A stretch of 64,000 nucleotides of DNA from Imbricaverruca yamaguchii (lineage: Eukaryota > Arthropoda > Thecostraca > Neoverrucidae): contig JAOTOL010001657.1 of assembly GCA_034440575.1 (NCBI GenBank), positions 62,001-126,000 of the forward strand, read 5' to 3'. A program made the position numbers and the translations under genes. The first letter of the stretch is position 1, and the number at the start of each line of letters is the position of its first letter. This document shows, piece by piece, positions 1 through 11,515 of the stretch. The notes under the pieces are model-generated. The model searched no databases. It was given only the letters and a program-made list of their open reading frames with translations, and was not told the DNA's origin.

Positions 1-821
1 TAAAAACCGTTTAATACTTCGACCGAAACGGACCCTTCGCGCTACAGTCAAAATCTGGCATGTCACACATCGCTAGCATTCGAAGGCAATGCGGAGTATT
101 GTATGCTAAGCACTTAAGCTACGTGGCTGTTCCTGTTCTTTTTCCCCATGGAATAACTTAGGCTTGATGCTAATGAATTTTCGAGAAAAACAACCCGAAC
201 TCTAAGCTGATGTGGCAGGTCAAATAATAGCGTGACGTACACAAATTGCTTGTTGATCGTAAGACCCTGTCCCTTACCACACGGTGACTTTTGCTATATG
301 TACACACTCACATTTGGTAGCTCTAGGGATTGTCGAACAGCCATTTCCGCCCATTGGAACAACCACTCAACAACGTGTGGAGAAGCTGACAAAATGTCAA
401 CAATTTGTGGACGTGTGGACATGAGGACTCAGCAACGTGTGGAGAAGCTGGCAAGATGTCACGCCCAGCAAGGTTTAGTCAATTCTTTCTGTCAAGACCA
501 CGAACATATATTACAATTCGTTCAGGTTAGGAGGTCGCTGCCCTTCTGACCTTGTGCTCAGCCCTGCAACTGACATCGCTTCTGAGAGGTACCAGCCACT
601 GGAAACACTGAACATTATAATATCGGCGCCAGGCAATTCCAGTGCTGGACACCTTTCCGAATTTGGGCGTTGGCACCGCATTTTTGGTCCCACCATTCAG
701 CGTTCATCGAAACCGTAATGCGAAATTGCATTTGGCCAGACAGCATACAACACCCACAACGACGTACGCCATCTCCCAACGCCGGGGATCTTTATCGATG
801 CGCGGCACGCAAACAGGGTTG
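1..821. other. Unannotated stretch
   Basis: No convincing exon, RNA gene or transposon is visible. A short imperfect direct duplication (period about 62 bp, containing CAACGTGTGGAGAAGCTG) lies near 371-470. The open frames here are short and resemble nothing I know. Confidence 0.5.
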
Positions 822-1352
822 TTCCGAGTGACACTGACAGTGTTAGTTCAGGTGATACTGCCACTGTGTCAGCTCGCACGACACAGCTACGGTGCCGGTT
901 CAGGTGACACTGACACGGTGTCGGTCCGAATGACACTGATAGTGTCCTTCCGAGTAACACTGACACGGTCTCGGTACAGGTGACATCAACACGATGTCGG
1001 CCAGATTTTAACTGACACGGTGTCAGCCCAGGTGACATTAACACGGTGGCAGGCCTGAGTGACACTGACAGGGTCATATGCCCAAGTGACATTGACACGG
1101 TGACATGTCAGAGTGACAATGACACGGTACCAGGCCTGAGTGACATGACACGGTCTAGGGCCGTGCAACACTGACACAGTGTCAGCCCGGGTGACAATGA
1201 CACGGTGTCAGCCCGGGTGACACTGACACAGAGTCAGCCTGAGTGACACTGACACAGTGCCAGCCCAGGTGACAATGACACGGTGTCAGCCCGGGTGACA
1301 CTGACACGGTGTCAGCCCGAGTGACACTGACACGGCGCCAGGCCCGAGTGAC
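822..1352. repeat. Minisatellite, about 24-bp unit (GTGACACTGACACGGTGTCA)
   Basis: Some twenty imperfect copies of a unit built on GTGACACTGACACGGTGTCA. The core TGACACGGTGTCA is itself a short inverted repeat, so each unit could form a small hairpin. Copies drift most at the left end. The frames open across it on both strands follow from the repeat and are not called. Confidence 0.9.
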
Positions 1353-2805
1353 ATCAGAGCCCAGTCCACCGTCACAGTCGGCGTGGCCCGTATGGATCCA
1401 ACAGTTGGCCGGGTCTGTGCCTGTCGTCCCAAATCAATGTAGCCGGCCACCACGCGCAATGCCTCGGCCGGCGACCGTCGATACCGACACTGCGGCGTCT
1501 GCCGGCATGTCGCCGTCGGCACCGACGGCAGGCTGTCCGCGCACCGAGGCCGCACCGAGGTCTGTGGATGAGGGACGGGTGGAAACGGACACAGAGTGCA
1601 CGATGGCGCGGACCACCATCGAAGAGATCGTTAAAGAACGGAAGGGCTAGAGGGATGAATTGGGTGTTCGAGTAGTCGTGTCACGAATGCATGGCAGTCT
1701 TGGAAGAGTGCATAGGGTACTCAACATGGCAAGGTGTCGTATCAGGAAGCTAACCTGTGATGTCATCCTGTAACATAATGGGCTGAGGAGCAATGATGGC
1801 CCAGCGCTCAAGAATGTATTGATGAAATATCACAAGCTAAAATTATAGACGCTTCAGACCATCTAATGTTTAAATCGCGTTTTTAAAACCCAGTCGATTT
1901 TTTCTCACAAATGTACCCTTCTTAGAAAGAACAGCGGCCCGGAGAGGAAAAAGCACCTTATAGTATATTCGTGCACTTTCAAACAGCTTCCGTCGTCTGA
2001 ACGAATCTTTATCAGCCAAATGCAAGTCTAGACGGTGTTTCGCCGTGACGCTCCTCCGAGGTCAATGTCATGACCCCTCTGGACGAGTGTCCTCCCCATG
2101 AAAATGTCTAGATGCGCCCCTGCACATTATAAATGCACACGTCTAAGATTTCTGTCTTTCGTCTAGGGATGTTGCGCTTCGAGTGGTTTTAAGTGTAACG
2201 GAAATACAAATTCTACATATTTATTTTCCCTTATGCTCTTCGCGCTCTTCACTCCACATCCAGGCTAAATGTATCGCCAGTACGTTGCACAAGGATGGAT
2301 AGCCATTGAACACAACTTTATCCTCCGTTAGAAGGGTGCCAGCTTCCTTCTATTTACGGCAAATATCCAAGGGCATGCAAACTGACACATAATTCGGGTA
2401 AGAAGCGAATCCACAAGGCTATTTTATATTATGCGGCACCATAGGGTTGGTATTAACATCCTTCGATGGACACAGCCATTCCGGTTCCTGTCGTACTCTG
2501 CTTCTGATCCGATAGGAATCAGGTGCTGGACACACAGCCCAGTGGCACGTTTATGGCGGCGGCGGGGTGTGATGAAGAAGGCGTTCTAACGTTTTGGCCC
2601 GAAGAAGTGTTATCATAACTGTGAAAAAAAATATGTTTACACTGATCACATTACACATTCAGCTTCCAACTTACCGACAGCCACGTTTGCAACAGCCAGT
2701 AAATAAACTGCATTATGATGACGACTGATTAAGAACTCTTTCAAAGATTAGTTCGAGATGATGTTCCGGCCACATATCATGTGTTGTCGCCGTATATCTT
2801 GTTAC
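1353..2805. other. Unannotated stretch
   Basis: About 1.4 kb without a recognisable gene. The first 300 bases are GC-rich and open in several frames, the rest is AT-richer with frequent stops. I see no repeat with copies elsewhere in the window. Confidence 0.45.
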
Positions 2806-2806
2806 A

Positions 2807-2859
2807 CATCGGCATAGCAGCCTCTTGTTCCTGGAGGAACAGGAGGCAGCTATGCCGAT
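2807..2859. repeat. Inverted repeat (hairpin), about 25-bp arms
   Basis: The left arm, containing TCGGCATAGCAGCCTC, pairs with the right arm, containing GAGGCAGCTATGCCGA, across a 3-4 base loop with a couple of mismatches. A further copy of ACATCGGCATAGCA occurs near 3219, on the far side of the adjacent 33-bp array, so the array is bracketed by this sequence. Confidence 0.8.
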
Positions 2860-2920
2860 TTGTATACAACGTCGTAGGTGTAATAATCAATTTCACGAAG
2901 CCTGGGGAAGCGCCCAAATC

Positions 2921-3206
2921 CTCCGTCGTAGTGTCGCCCATCGTGCCATGATCCCCCGTCGTGGTGTCGCCCATCGTGCCATGATCCCCCGTCGTGGTGT
3001 CGCCCATCGTGCCATGATCCCCCGTCGTAGTGCCGTCCATCGTGTTATGATCCCCCGTCGTGGTGTCGCCCATGGTGCCATGATCCCCCGTCGTGGTGCC
3101 GTCCATCGTGCCATGATCCCCCGTCGTGGTGACGCCCATCGTGCCATTATCCCACGTCGTGGTGTCGCCCATCGTGCCATGATCCCACGTCGTGGTGCCG
3201 TCCATG
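2921..3206. repeat. Minisatellite, 33-bp unit
   Basis: About eight and a half copies of a 33-bp unit containing GTCGCCCATCGTGCCATGAT, with substitutions but almost no length change. Because 33 is divisible by three, several frames stay open on both strands and encode 11-residue repeats. I read these as by-products, since no start, splice or conserved domain supports a protein. Confidence 0.92.
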
Positions 3207-3390
3207 CTAAGCACTTAACATCGGCATAGCACCTCTGGAACACAATCTGGGCTCTTATTAATTCCTTTGAAAGAAAAGATTGGTAAGTTTTTGTCCGTGC
3301 TCAACAACTCAATCGGGACCATAACCAGTGTCTGGAGGGGAGGATTAATAACGAATCATAGCTGCCCCGGATCCGTATCCAGTTTCATAA

Positions 3391-4253
3391 TTAACCCGTC
3401 CCGTCTCGGGGGTCTTCAACCGCCCCCTCAGGTTTTTCGTGGATAGCGGACGAACGGCTCGCGGCAGCGCGCCCAAATTTGGCATACCTTTTCCCACATC
3501 AATTTGACATGCTGATTTAAAATATTTAGGTCAGGTCGTCTCGGGTCAAGGAGTTAGTCAAGGTCAAGTGAGGTCACCTCCAAAAACGTTCAACGAGTCG
3601 TCACGCTTTAACGGACACAGATATTTTAATGAAACTTCCAGCGTTTGCCTATCTTTACGTATGCAATAAAACGTACGAGTGGAATTTTTCATTTTTCTTT
3701 CGTTTTTGACAACATATAAATTTTGCGCATTTGTCAAATTGTAGTTCAAATACATGATTCTGGCTAAGGTAAGCATTTTTTTATTGGGGCAAGTTGACTT
3801 TCAGCAACGTTTGTCGTTCTGCTCTACCCATTGGAAAAGGAAAATTTCAGAAAACTTGAAAACTCAAAATTTTACAATTCCAAAAAATTTATTTTTGTTG
3901 GGGGGGCACAACAAATTATAGCCCTGGTCGATTTCGCTGTCCTTTTCTCATTCCAAATAAATTGTGTTTTTTTCATATATCCCAAAAATGAAATTCCCAG
4001 AGTCAAAAACATAATGTAAGTAGTGAAATGTCGTGAAAATCTAGCCCCACCTGATGACGTCACTGTTGGTGGGAAATTGTTTTGGAGGGTGGACCCGGAC
4101 CCTACTTTAGACCCTACTCGTCGAGCGCTTTCCGATGACACCGCTTTCGATTTCGTGCGACACTTAGTTTATATTTTAGATGGGTCTTCAACCGCCCCCC
4201 CCCCCTCCCGGACGGGGTGGGAGGATTTGACCGGAAAGACGGCGCTGGTCAAA
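3391..4253 (+). mobile_element. TTAA-ended non-autonomous element, copy 1
   Basis: First of six related sequences in the window. It opens with TTAACCCGTCCCGTCTCGGG and ends about 860 bases later in GACGGCGCTGGTCAA. The inner ends CCCGTCCCGTC and the complement of GACGGCGCTGG agree at about 8 of 11 positions, so short terminal inverted repeats are likely. There is no coding frame. Copies 2 and 4 end in a clean GGTTAA. TTAA target sites with short inverted repeats are typical of piggyBac-type elements, so a piggyBac-mobilised MITE is the best guess. The interior is AT-rich with conserved blocks, for example AGTTAGTCAAGGTCAAGTGA. Confidence 0.75.
3558..3576 (+). promoter_or_regulatory. Nuclear-receptor-like DR4 site inside TTAA element
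   Basis: TCAAGGTCAAGTGAGGTCA contains two perfect AGGTCA half-sites separated by four bases (DR4). The first half-site carries the TCA extension favoured by FTZ-F1/ERR-type monomers. The match is exact in copies 1, 2 and 3. Binding is inferred from the sequence only. Confidence 0.4.
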
Positions 4254-4587
4254 GGTACGAAGCAATGGGGTGACCGCAATACATCATTCGTTGGATGCAA
4301 CAGTTCCTCCCCAAAAGACAGAACAGGCAACATCTATGGTTAGTTTACATGTACGGCACCACGCCTACCAAAGGGGGCGTGGCTCCAGGCCACGCTCAGT
4401 GGCGTGTTCGTCCGTGCTGGGGCTCAGGTTCGATATGGCGGGCGCGAAATTAGCAATCAATATTCGGGGTGATGTTGGGCGAATTGGCAGTGTTTGGTGC
4501 GGTGTTCGGCCATTGTCGGATCGCGTTTCTTCGTGAAACCTGATGTCAGATTGCTGAGTGCCTTATTTGATGGACGGTGTGAATCTT

Positions 4588-4826
4588 GCATGAGCGACGC
4601 ACGCAACACGGCTCGGGGAACAGGCAAAGCACGCAATGCGGCTTGGGGAATAAGTGACGCTCACAATGCGACTCGGGGAATAAGTGACGCTAACAATGCG
4701 GGTTGGGGAATAGTGACGCTTGCATTGCGGCTCGGGGAATAAGTGACACTTACAATGCGGCTCGGGGAATAGTGACGCTTACAATGCGGCTCGGGGAATA
4801 AGTGACGCACGCAATGAGGCTCAGAG
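4588..4826. repeat. Minisatellite, about 30-bp unit
   Basis: Eight imperfect copies of a unit with the core AATGCGGCTCGGGGAATA followed by AGTGACGC. Some copies are 28 bp and others 30 bp. Confidence 0.9.
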
Positions 4827-5639
4827 ACCATGAAATTACACTATGGGCGACTCCGAAATTGAACGGGCAGCCTCTGTCGGGGAGCGGATCAGGCGGTAGC
4901 CTCTGTTGGGGAATGGATAAGGTGGCAGCGTCTACCTGGGAGCATATGAGGCGGCAGCTCGCACCGACGTCACAGCCCATCAGTCGGCATTGGTCTTTGA
5001 ATTTGAAGGGTCCCTGGCTGTTTTGGTGTCGATTATCTCCAGTGAATGCCATAAGGTTTATGTTAATTTACGGATGCGTAATGGGGGTTTAATACGGGGG
5101 CACCATGCGCCGGGGTTCCACCCTCCTCTCCCCAAGTGCAGATCCAGGGGAGAGGCCAAAGTTTCCATGCCCCCTCTTCAAGAGGTCGACGTTCACTGGT
5201 ATTTTGCACTAAAATTCCATTTTCTCAAAATCTAACAATATCCTATTAGACAAATACTGATTTATGTAGATGGGATCGATGTTAGATGTTCACATCTGAT
5301 GTGATTTATGAATCGGATTGTTTCAATTGCTCTCGCGAGCAAGCCGGGTTTGTGGATCCGTCGATGCCCCCGACCCCCGCCACCACGTATCGACCGGCAA
5401 TGTCTGCCCCGGGCTACAGCCCATGCAGCAGCCTTTATCACAGCCATAGATCACGTGACAGGCTCTTCAGCGGTACTATTCAAACGGTAGCATGTGTAAT
5501 GATTGTTTCCATATGGCAACTTGGACTAGTTCACATGGTGTTCACATGCTACTTGTTGTTAGTTAACATGCTGAATGCCTTAATGGGGAGCATGGGTGGA
5601 GTTTCCTGTGCATTTCGTGGAGCCTGGACCCCGAAATTT
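4827..5639. other. Unannotated stretch
   Basis: No recognisable gene. A shorter relative of the preceding array (GGCAGCCTCTGTCGGGGA versus GGTAGCCTCTGTTGGGGA) is present at about 4866-4915. Otherwise it is unique sequence. Confidence 0.4.
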
Positions 5640-5766
5640 TTACCTTGGCCCCACCAATTGCTTGTTCGCTTAATGCGTGACCCTATGAAATGGGCTCCTC
5701 CAGCCAAATTGGCAACACTCATTTCCTCCATGCATTGAGCCCCACCAATAATTTTCATGTTTCTCC
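5640..5766 (+). mobile_element. Fragment related to the foldback-element arm
   Basis: The stretch with AAATGGGCTCCTCC followed by CATGCATTGAGCCCCACC and AATAATTTTC resembles the arms at 28.8 kb and 55.8 kb, which share the order CTTTTAACATGGGA, TTCATGTATTGTGCCC, AATAATTTTC. It is diverged and incomplete, so this is an old copy. Confidence 0.4.
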
Positions 5767-5899
5767 ACCCATAATGGGCAGATCCATGACATGGCGTCAA
5801 GGCCGGGTCAAGGTGGAGGTTTACGCTGTACTGGTGTTCTTTCTGGAAAATATTCCCTGGCGTTCGTACAGAGATATTGATGTATAGAGCCATAAAGTG

Positions 5900-6095
5900 A
5901 ACTGCATACCTGACAGTATAGGTCTTCCAGCGAGCTCCATACCTGACAACATGGACCATCCAGTAAGCTCCAATGCCTGACAACATAACTAATCCAGTGA
6001 GCTCCATACCTGGCAGCATATACCTTCCAGCAAACTCCATGCCTGATAACTTAGACCATCCAGCGAGCTCCATACCTGACAACAAAGGTCATCAA
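5900..6095. repeat. Minisatellite, about 30-bp unit
   Basis: Six to seven imperfect copies of a unit containing GAGCTCCATACCTGACAACA and CCATCCAGT. A minus-strand frame remains open through it and continues leftward, but nothing in it looks like a conserved protein. Confidence 0.85.
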
Positions 6096-6298
6096 CCGGT
6101 CTGATTGCCGGGACACCATCATGCATGTTAGCAATGCATATATCCTGACCCAAAGTTATGTGCTGACCATAATCTAGCGTGGACTACTAATCAAAACACT
6201 CAGGTCTTTTCAATGGCAATGTTTCCGATATATGGAATGACGACTTGTGTGCTGACCATAATATATAATGGGCCATTAATAAAATACGGAGGTCGTTC

Positions 6299-6343
6299 CA
6301 ATAATTTAATAATGCTTCCGATGGAAGCATTATTAAATTATTG
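6299..6343. repeat. Perfect hairpin, 21-bp arms and 3-base loop
   Basis: Bases 6299-6319 (starting CAATAATTTAATAATG) are perfectly complementary to 6323-6343, with the loop GAT. It sits in the second of two imperfect tandem copies of about 100 bp that each begin GCTGACCATAAT (near 6165 and 6256). It could be a transposon end, a cruciform-forming site or a small-RNA precursor; the sequence alone does not decide. Confidence 0.9.
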
Positions 6344-6682
6344 CATGGATGGAATATGGAATTATAAATTATTATATCATGATTAGTTCTTCTAGAACAA
6401 ACAAAAAAGTTTGTTGTCACAATTGCTGACCATGCTTTGATGCCCATTTTTTGTGTGCAGTCTCCACAGTTCGCTTCTGGAGCTATGCCAATCTGCACTG
6501 GCCCGGTGAACTCTGACCTGGCCGGGTCATGCACGCCGGCCACGCCGCACAAGTGGGCAAGGTGGTGCTGGAGCAGCGCCGTCGCAGTCGATCACACCCT
6601 CCGCCGCCGGTCAAGAACCCACTGGCTGTCGGACACTTCTCGGCCGCTCTGGACACGCCCCTGAGGCGTCCCGACACCCGGC
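6344..6682. other. Unannotated, GC-rich toward the right
   Basis: AT-rich at the left and CpG-rich from about 6500 to 6670. Open frames exist on both strands, but none is recognisable. Confidence 0.35.
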
Positions 6683-7570
6683 AGTCAATACAGGTCAGTG
6701 ACCCGACACCGGCAGTCAATACAGGTCAGTGACCAGACACCCGACAATCATTACAGGTCAGTGGCCAGACACCAGACAGTCATTACAGATCAGTGAACCA
6801 ACACCCGACAGTCACTACAGGTCAGTGATCCGACACTCGACAGTCGCTACAGGTCAGTGACCCGACACTTGACAGTCATTACAGATCAGTGACCCAACAC
6901 TCGACAGTCACTACAGGTCGGTGACCCGACATCCGGCAGTCACTACAGGTGAGTGACCAGACGCCCGACAGTCAATACAGGTCAGTGATCCGACACCCGA
7001 CAGTCACTACAGGTCAGTGACCCGACACCTGACAGTCATTACAGATCAGTGACCCAACACCCGACAGTCACTACAGGTCAGTGACCCGACACCCGACAGT
7101 CACTACAGGTCAGTGACCCAACACTCGACAGTCAATACAGGTCAGTGATCCGACACCCGACAGTCACTACAGGTCAGTGACCCGACACCTGACAGTCATT
7201 ACAGATCAGTGACCCAACACCCGACAGTCACTACAGGTCAGTGATCCGACACCTGACAGTCACTACAGGTCAGTGACCCAACACTCGACAGTCAATACAG
7301 GTCAGTGATCCGACACCCGACAGTCACTACAGGTCGGTGACCCGACATCCGGCAGTCACTACAGGTCAGTGACCCAACACCCGACAGTCACTACAGGTCA
7401 GTGACCCAACACTCGACAGTCAATACAGGTCAGTGATCCGACACCCGACAGTCACTACAGGTCAGTGATCCGACACCTGACAGTCACTACAGGTCAGTGA
7501 CCCAACACTCGAGTCGCTACAGGTCAGTGACCCGAGACCTGACAGTCACTAAAGGTCAGTGGCCAGATCA
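6683..7570. repeat. Minisatellite, 32-bp unit, about 27 copies
   Basis: Long regular array with the unit core ACAGTCACTACAGGTCAGTG followed by ACCCGACACCCG. Variants (ACTCGACAGTCAATACAG, ACCTGACAGTCATTACAG) recur in the same order several times, which indicates amplification of multi-unit blocks. The period of 32 breaks reading frames, so no long ORF appears. Confidence 0.95.
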
Positions 7571-8178
7571 TTACGCTATCATTACGTTCTTAGACAGCAC
7601 GTGGCTGTGCCGACCGGGAAAATATAATTTCAGCTCTGATAAGTGGCTTGGGTGGTAACTGGCCTAATGTTATAAATATAGAACTTCATCTGATTGATTG
7701 TGACCACGTGCCGTGATCCAACCGCCGCTTCTCACAACAGCTCGAGTCAGTCGTAGCACTGCGCTAAGTTATCGTAGAGTCCGTTTTCTGGCCTTACGAC
7801 GAACTTTGTCTGTCCTTTGGAATGTGCTGGATGGTATGGCCGTCGACCATGTAGTTGAAATTTTCATCTGGGGATTGCAGCGGCAGTGGCGGATCATATT
7901 TCGGAAGTAACTTCGAGGGGAAGTATTTCCGCTGGTTTCATGGCGATGTGCAGCGTCTACTGTGGAACAAGTATACAGCTTATCGGGGTAAAAAGCTTGA
8001 CAACGCTCCGAATGTATAACTTATTTCGGTGAGAAAACAATTCAATGTTTCTTGGTCACAATATATCTTAAGTATTTGATGCAGATAGTGAGCGACTTTA
8101 GCACCCCTTCCGAACCGAACGATTCTGATGTCTTCTGAAATATATCAAGTCTGCAGATAAATCATCTTTTCTTTTTAG
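7571..8178. other. Unannotated stretch
   Basis: Unique sequence without a recognisable gene or repeat. A polypyrimidine stretch ending in CTTTTTAG at 8171-8178 borders the candidate exon that follows. Confidence 0.35.
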
Positions 8179-8318
8179 ACACAACGGCACGGTTGTATCT
8201 GATGACTGTGATTGGGCACAATGTTTCAAGGCTTTTATTCGCTGAAAAGCTATGGGACTCAGCTATAGAGACGCTACCTGGTGATGAATTGGTCTTGATG
8301 GGTGCTTCGACTGTCAAG
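8179..8318 (+). CDS. Weak candidate exon, unknown product
   Basis: A good acceptor-like sequence (TCTTTTCTTTTTAG, ending at 8178) precedes a 140-base open segment. In the frame whose first complete codon is at 8181 it encodes about 46 residues with a mixed, non-repetitive composition (contains RLLFAEKLWDSAIETLPGDE), then meets a possible donor CAAG/GTCAAA at 8318/8319. The donor is weak. I do not recognise the protein, and no partner exon was identified. It is reported only because acceptor and open frame coincide in an otherwise empty region. A chance ORF is at least as likely. Confidence 0.2.
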
Positions 8319-11300
8319 GTCAAATTGCGCCAAAAGCTCTCTTTACAGGCAATATGCAACGATGCTACATTGGCCGGTTCTTAATCCTCAGGAGCGGCGG
8401 TATGCCTATCACATCAAAACCTGCTTGTTGAAGGAAGGTTCCCAGGCACCACGACCTCAGAGTCGTTCCCAAGTAGCGTACGCAAAACAAAACAATTCGG
8501 CGTTCAGTCGTCCCTAAATCCAGCGTCACAGCCGTTCCAACCACGAGCAGCCTACCTAAGCGTCATATATAGTAAGCGAGTCAGAACAACGTGGTCATTA
8601 TAGTAGGTCACCATCAGTCAGTATGCAGCCACGTGTTGCGAAGGTACGATCTATCTGCAATTGGCAGAGCATTACTTCCTTCCGTCGCGAAATCCGATGT
8701 GAGGTCTGCCACAGTCCTAGTGTCAGCTTTAACACGCTCAGTTTACTACATTTAGAATCCCATGCTAGTTGCCATTCTTACCGCACATATGAGAAATAGA
8801 GGGATGTGGATCTGTTCAAAGTTAGAGGCCATTGGTGTGATAGCGTGCTTAGCTGCTCTATCAGGAGCTTCACTTCTAGCAAGTGGAGCAAAATACGATA
8901 TTTTTATATGGAATTTAGAGATGTGACGATCCATAGAATCCTGTGGACAATCCATAGAATACATTACCCAAATGGAATAATGGAATCAGTGAAAAGGACA
9001 TGCTTTTGTGGACTGGCCATCCTGGATAAAATAAAGTGGCACATAGTTCAGCAGTAAACATCGATGCCTGCATCGGTAAACGGAAATATGCAGTACCGCA
9101 CGGACCGACGTACACGCATGCACCGCGAAAAGTGACACTAAGAGCCTTCTGTATAAATCCGAGAGAACTCACGGTACTGGTGGATTTTTCCTTGCGCCAG
9201 GATGAGAAATCCATTGGGAGCTCCTCTCTTCAACCAAGACAAAGAAAGTTCATTCTACACAGGCGCAGTATGCCAGGGGGTCGTTCGGAGTGAAAGCACG
9301 CGCCACGCACCTCGGTCCAATTTTGCAGTTTCGACTGGTGGAGGCCATGCGCGAGGAACAATTTAAGCCACGCTGATCGCGGAACAAACGACGTGGTATT
9401 GATAATCCTGAGGATATCCCCTGGCAGACTGGATGGTTTCGGTTATGTGCGACCTTACACGAGTGTTTCGCTCCTAATAGCGTACGGAGCAACACAAGAC
9501 GAGGTTTATCGGCCTCAGTCATTAGCATACCAGTCGGAGAAGTGGGGGAATACTACAGTAGCAATGCCAAGGTCGATGCGAATAGTTGACGCCCAGACGA
9601 CGCTTCGTTGTAACACACGCTCCATCATAAAGGTAGCATAATCGATGCAAAGCAAACGAGTGATATGTATATAGTAAGCAAAATATATCTGTCTGCACCA
9701 TACAAGCATCTGGAAACATTGTCCATATCCCGCAGTCGCCTTGCACACTTGTGCGCAAGTTAGTTGATGCGGGTGAAGTTTGTTAATCGCCGGCCAATCC
9801 ACACTGCTTGACTTGACTTGACTTGACTTGCAACTTGACAGCCAGTTTGAATAGAATACGGCTTTCATTCATCATAATCGCCGGATCGGCCCAAGAGCGT
9901 TTGCGGGAAAGATGAACAGTGATGTTCTTCGATGCGGACTTAGCAAAACCTGTTGTGCCATACCTTCCGCCGACAGCCAGTTTTGCTCCCATATCGTTGA
10001 TGGCAATAGCAAGCAATGCGAGGCTGAGCACAATTCACTGTGGGACTCCGTAAACTTGTTGGAAAGTGCAAAATAGGGATACTACTCTAACATGAAGGTT
10101 CTGGCAGCTAAACAATTTGTCAAGAAAAGTTACACGTAGCCATTGTTCCCCACGTGGTGCAATTTCATGAAAATACCGCGCTGCCATGCAGTATCTAGTG
10201 GAATTTAATCAATTTTACTTGGATTCCGCTGAGTTATGTTTCGACCGGCTATGTGTAAGGTGGGAAGTAGAAGTTGGGCGTGCCTTGCAGAAATGAGTCT
10301 CATGCGGTACCATACAGATGACAATGATGCGCACCGAGTTGCCGTGTTGACGTACGCTTTCCATGAATCTCGCTTCGCTTCGGCCATAGCACGCATAGCG
10401 AACGCTCTTGCTTTGCGAAACGCTATTATATTTAACTTACAGCTATTTTTAAAGTGCGGAGCGTCCTCTTTCTAGCACACAACGCATTTCGACAATTTTT
10501 TTTTGCACTGCAGAACTAGTACTCAAAATGATGTTCCCGATGATAGAGGGATGTGTCGCTGAGCACTTTGCACAGTTGCCGTTCTGAGTGTCTTCAGGAA
10601 GACGACGGCCTCATCGTAGTGGTTCCGGCGTCTACCCTCAAAAGTTGTTTTGAATGACTCTCAATCGGCTTGTTCAAATAGCCTCTTCGAAAGTCGTTGG
10701 CTATGGTTAGGGACAAGCTATGGCTATGGTCGTTAGCTAGCTATGGACAAGATGGTTAATGTGACGACACCAAACAAGTGAGCGGTCACAGTTACATGGA
10801 ACACCTCTGACGGACAATTAAAAAAAAGGAATTTCTGAACTACAAAGGGTGAGATCCAGCGAGAAGGTCTGTCCCGTTGGCAATGAAAAATATGCTGGCG
10901 GTCCCATTTTAAGAACGCAGAGAGGGAAATATCGCATAAAGCGTTCCGTTGCACGTTCACGGTTAATGGTCATGACTCAGCCTCAAAGAGAATGATGGGC
11001 GTCAAAATTCCTACATACTATTACCGGTGGGGTGGGCTGACCCATCATTTCAGACAGCTCAGGAGACGGAACCAACTTCCCCGGCATTAAGTATACGCCG
11101 CATGTGATAGCGGCACGGCTGTCATTATACCAGTTGCGCCACCCTGAACATCTGCGGCGACAGGTATCTGTTGAACGAGGACAGGGTTGTGCACGGCAAC
11201 AAGTACGCCGTTGTGCTCCCTAGTGTGAGAAGTAGCGTCCCTACGCAGCACGTAGTGGATTTTAAGGTGGGAATGTGCATTATTTGAGAGCTTGATTCTT

Positions 11301-11515
11301 TGGAGACAGACCGCTGGCGTAATCGCGAGTGTAAAATGGTTTGAAGGTCGTTCGGGCTGGCTTTCAAACCTATGCAGCCCCATGAGTTTGAATAAGCTAG
11401 TTTGAATAAGCTAGTCAAGAATAAGCTAGTTAGTTATTCGGGCCTCAGGGCGCATCGATTGCAACGATCCTTCAGCGCCCACGAATAAAACCAATACGTC
11501 AAAAACATGATTATG
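8319..11515. other. Unannotated stretch
   Basis: About 3.2 kb of unique sequence with only short ORFs on either strand, none recognisable. Minor items are a (CTTGA)n pentamer run at about 9807-9836 and three copies of GAATAAGCTAGT at about 11390-11430, just left of the next TTAA element. Confidence 0.4.

Noticed and set aside
6683..7570. CRISPR-like regular array
   Set aside because: The repeats are directly contiguous with no unique spacers, and the setting is an animal genome; it is a minisatellite.
9807..9836. (CTTGA)n pentamer
   Set aside because: Only four to five copies; too small to be more than a simple repeat.
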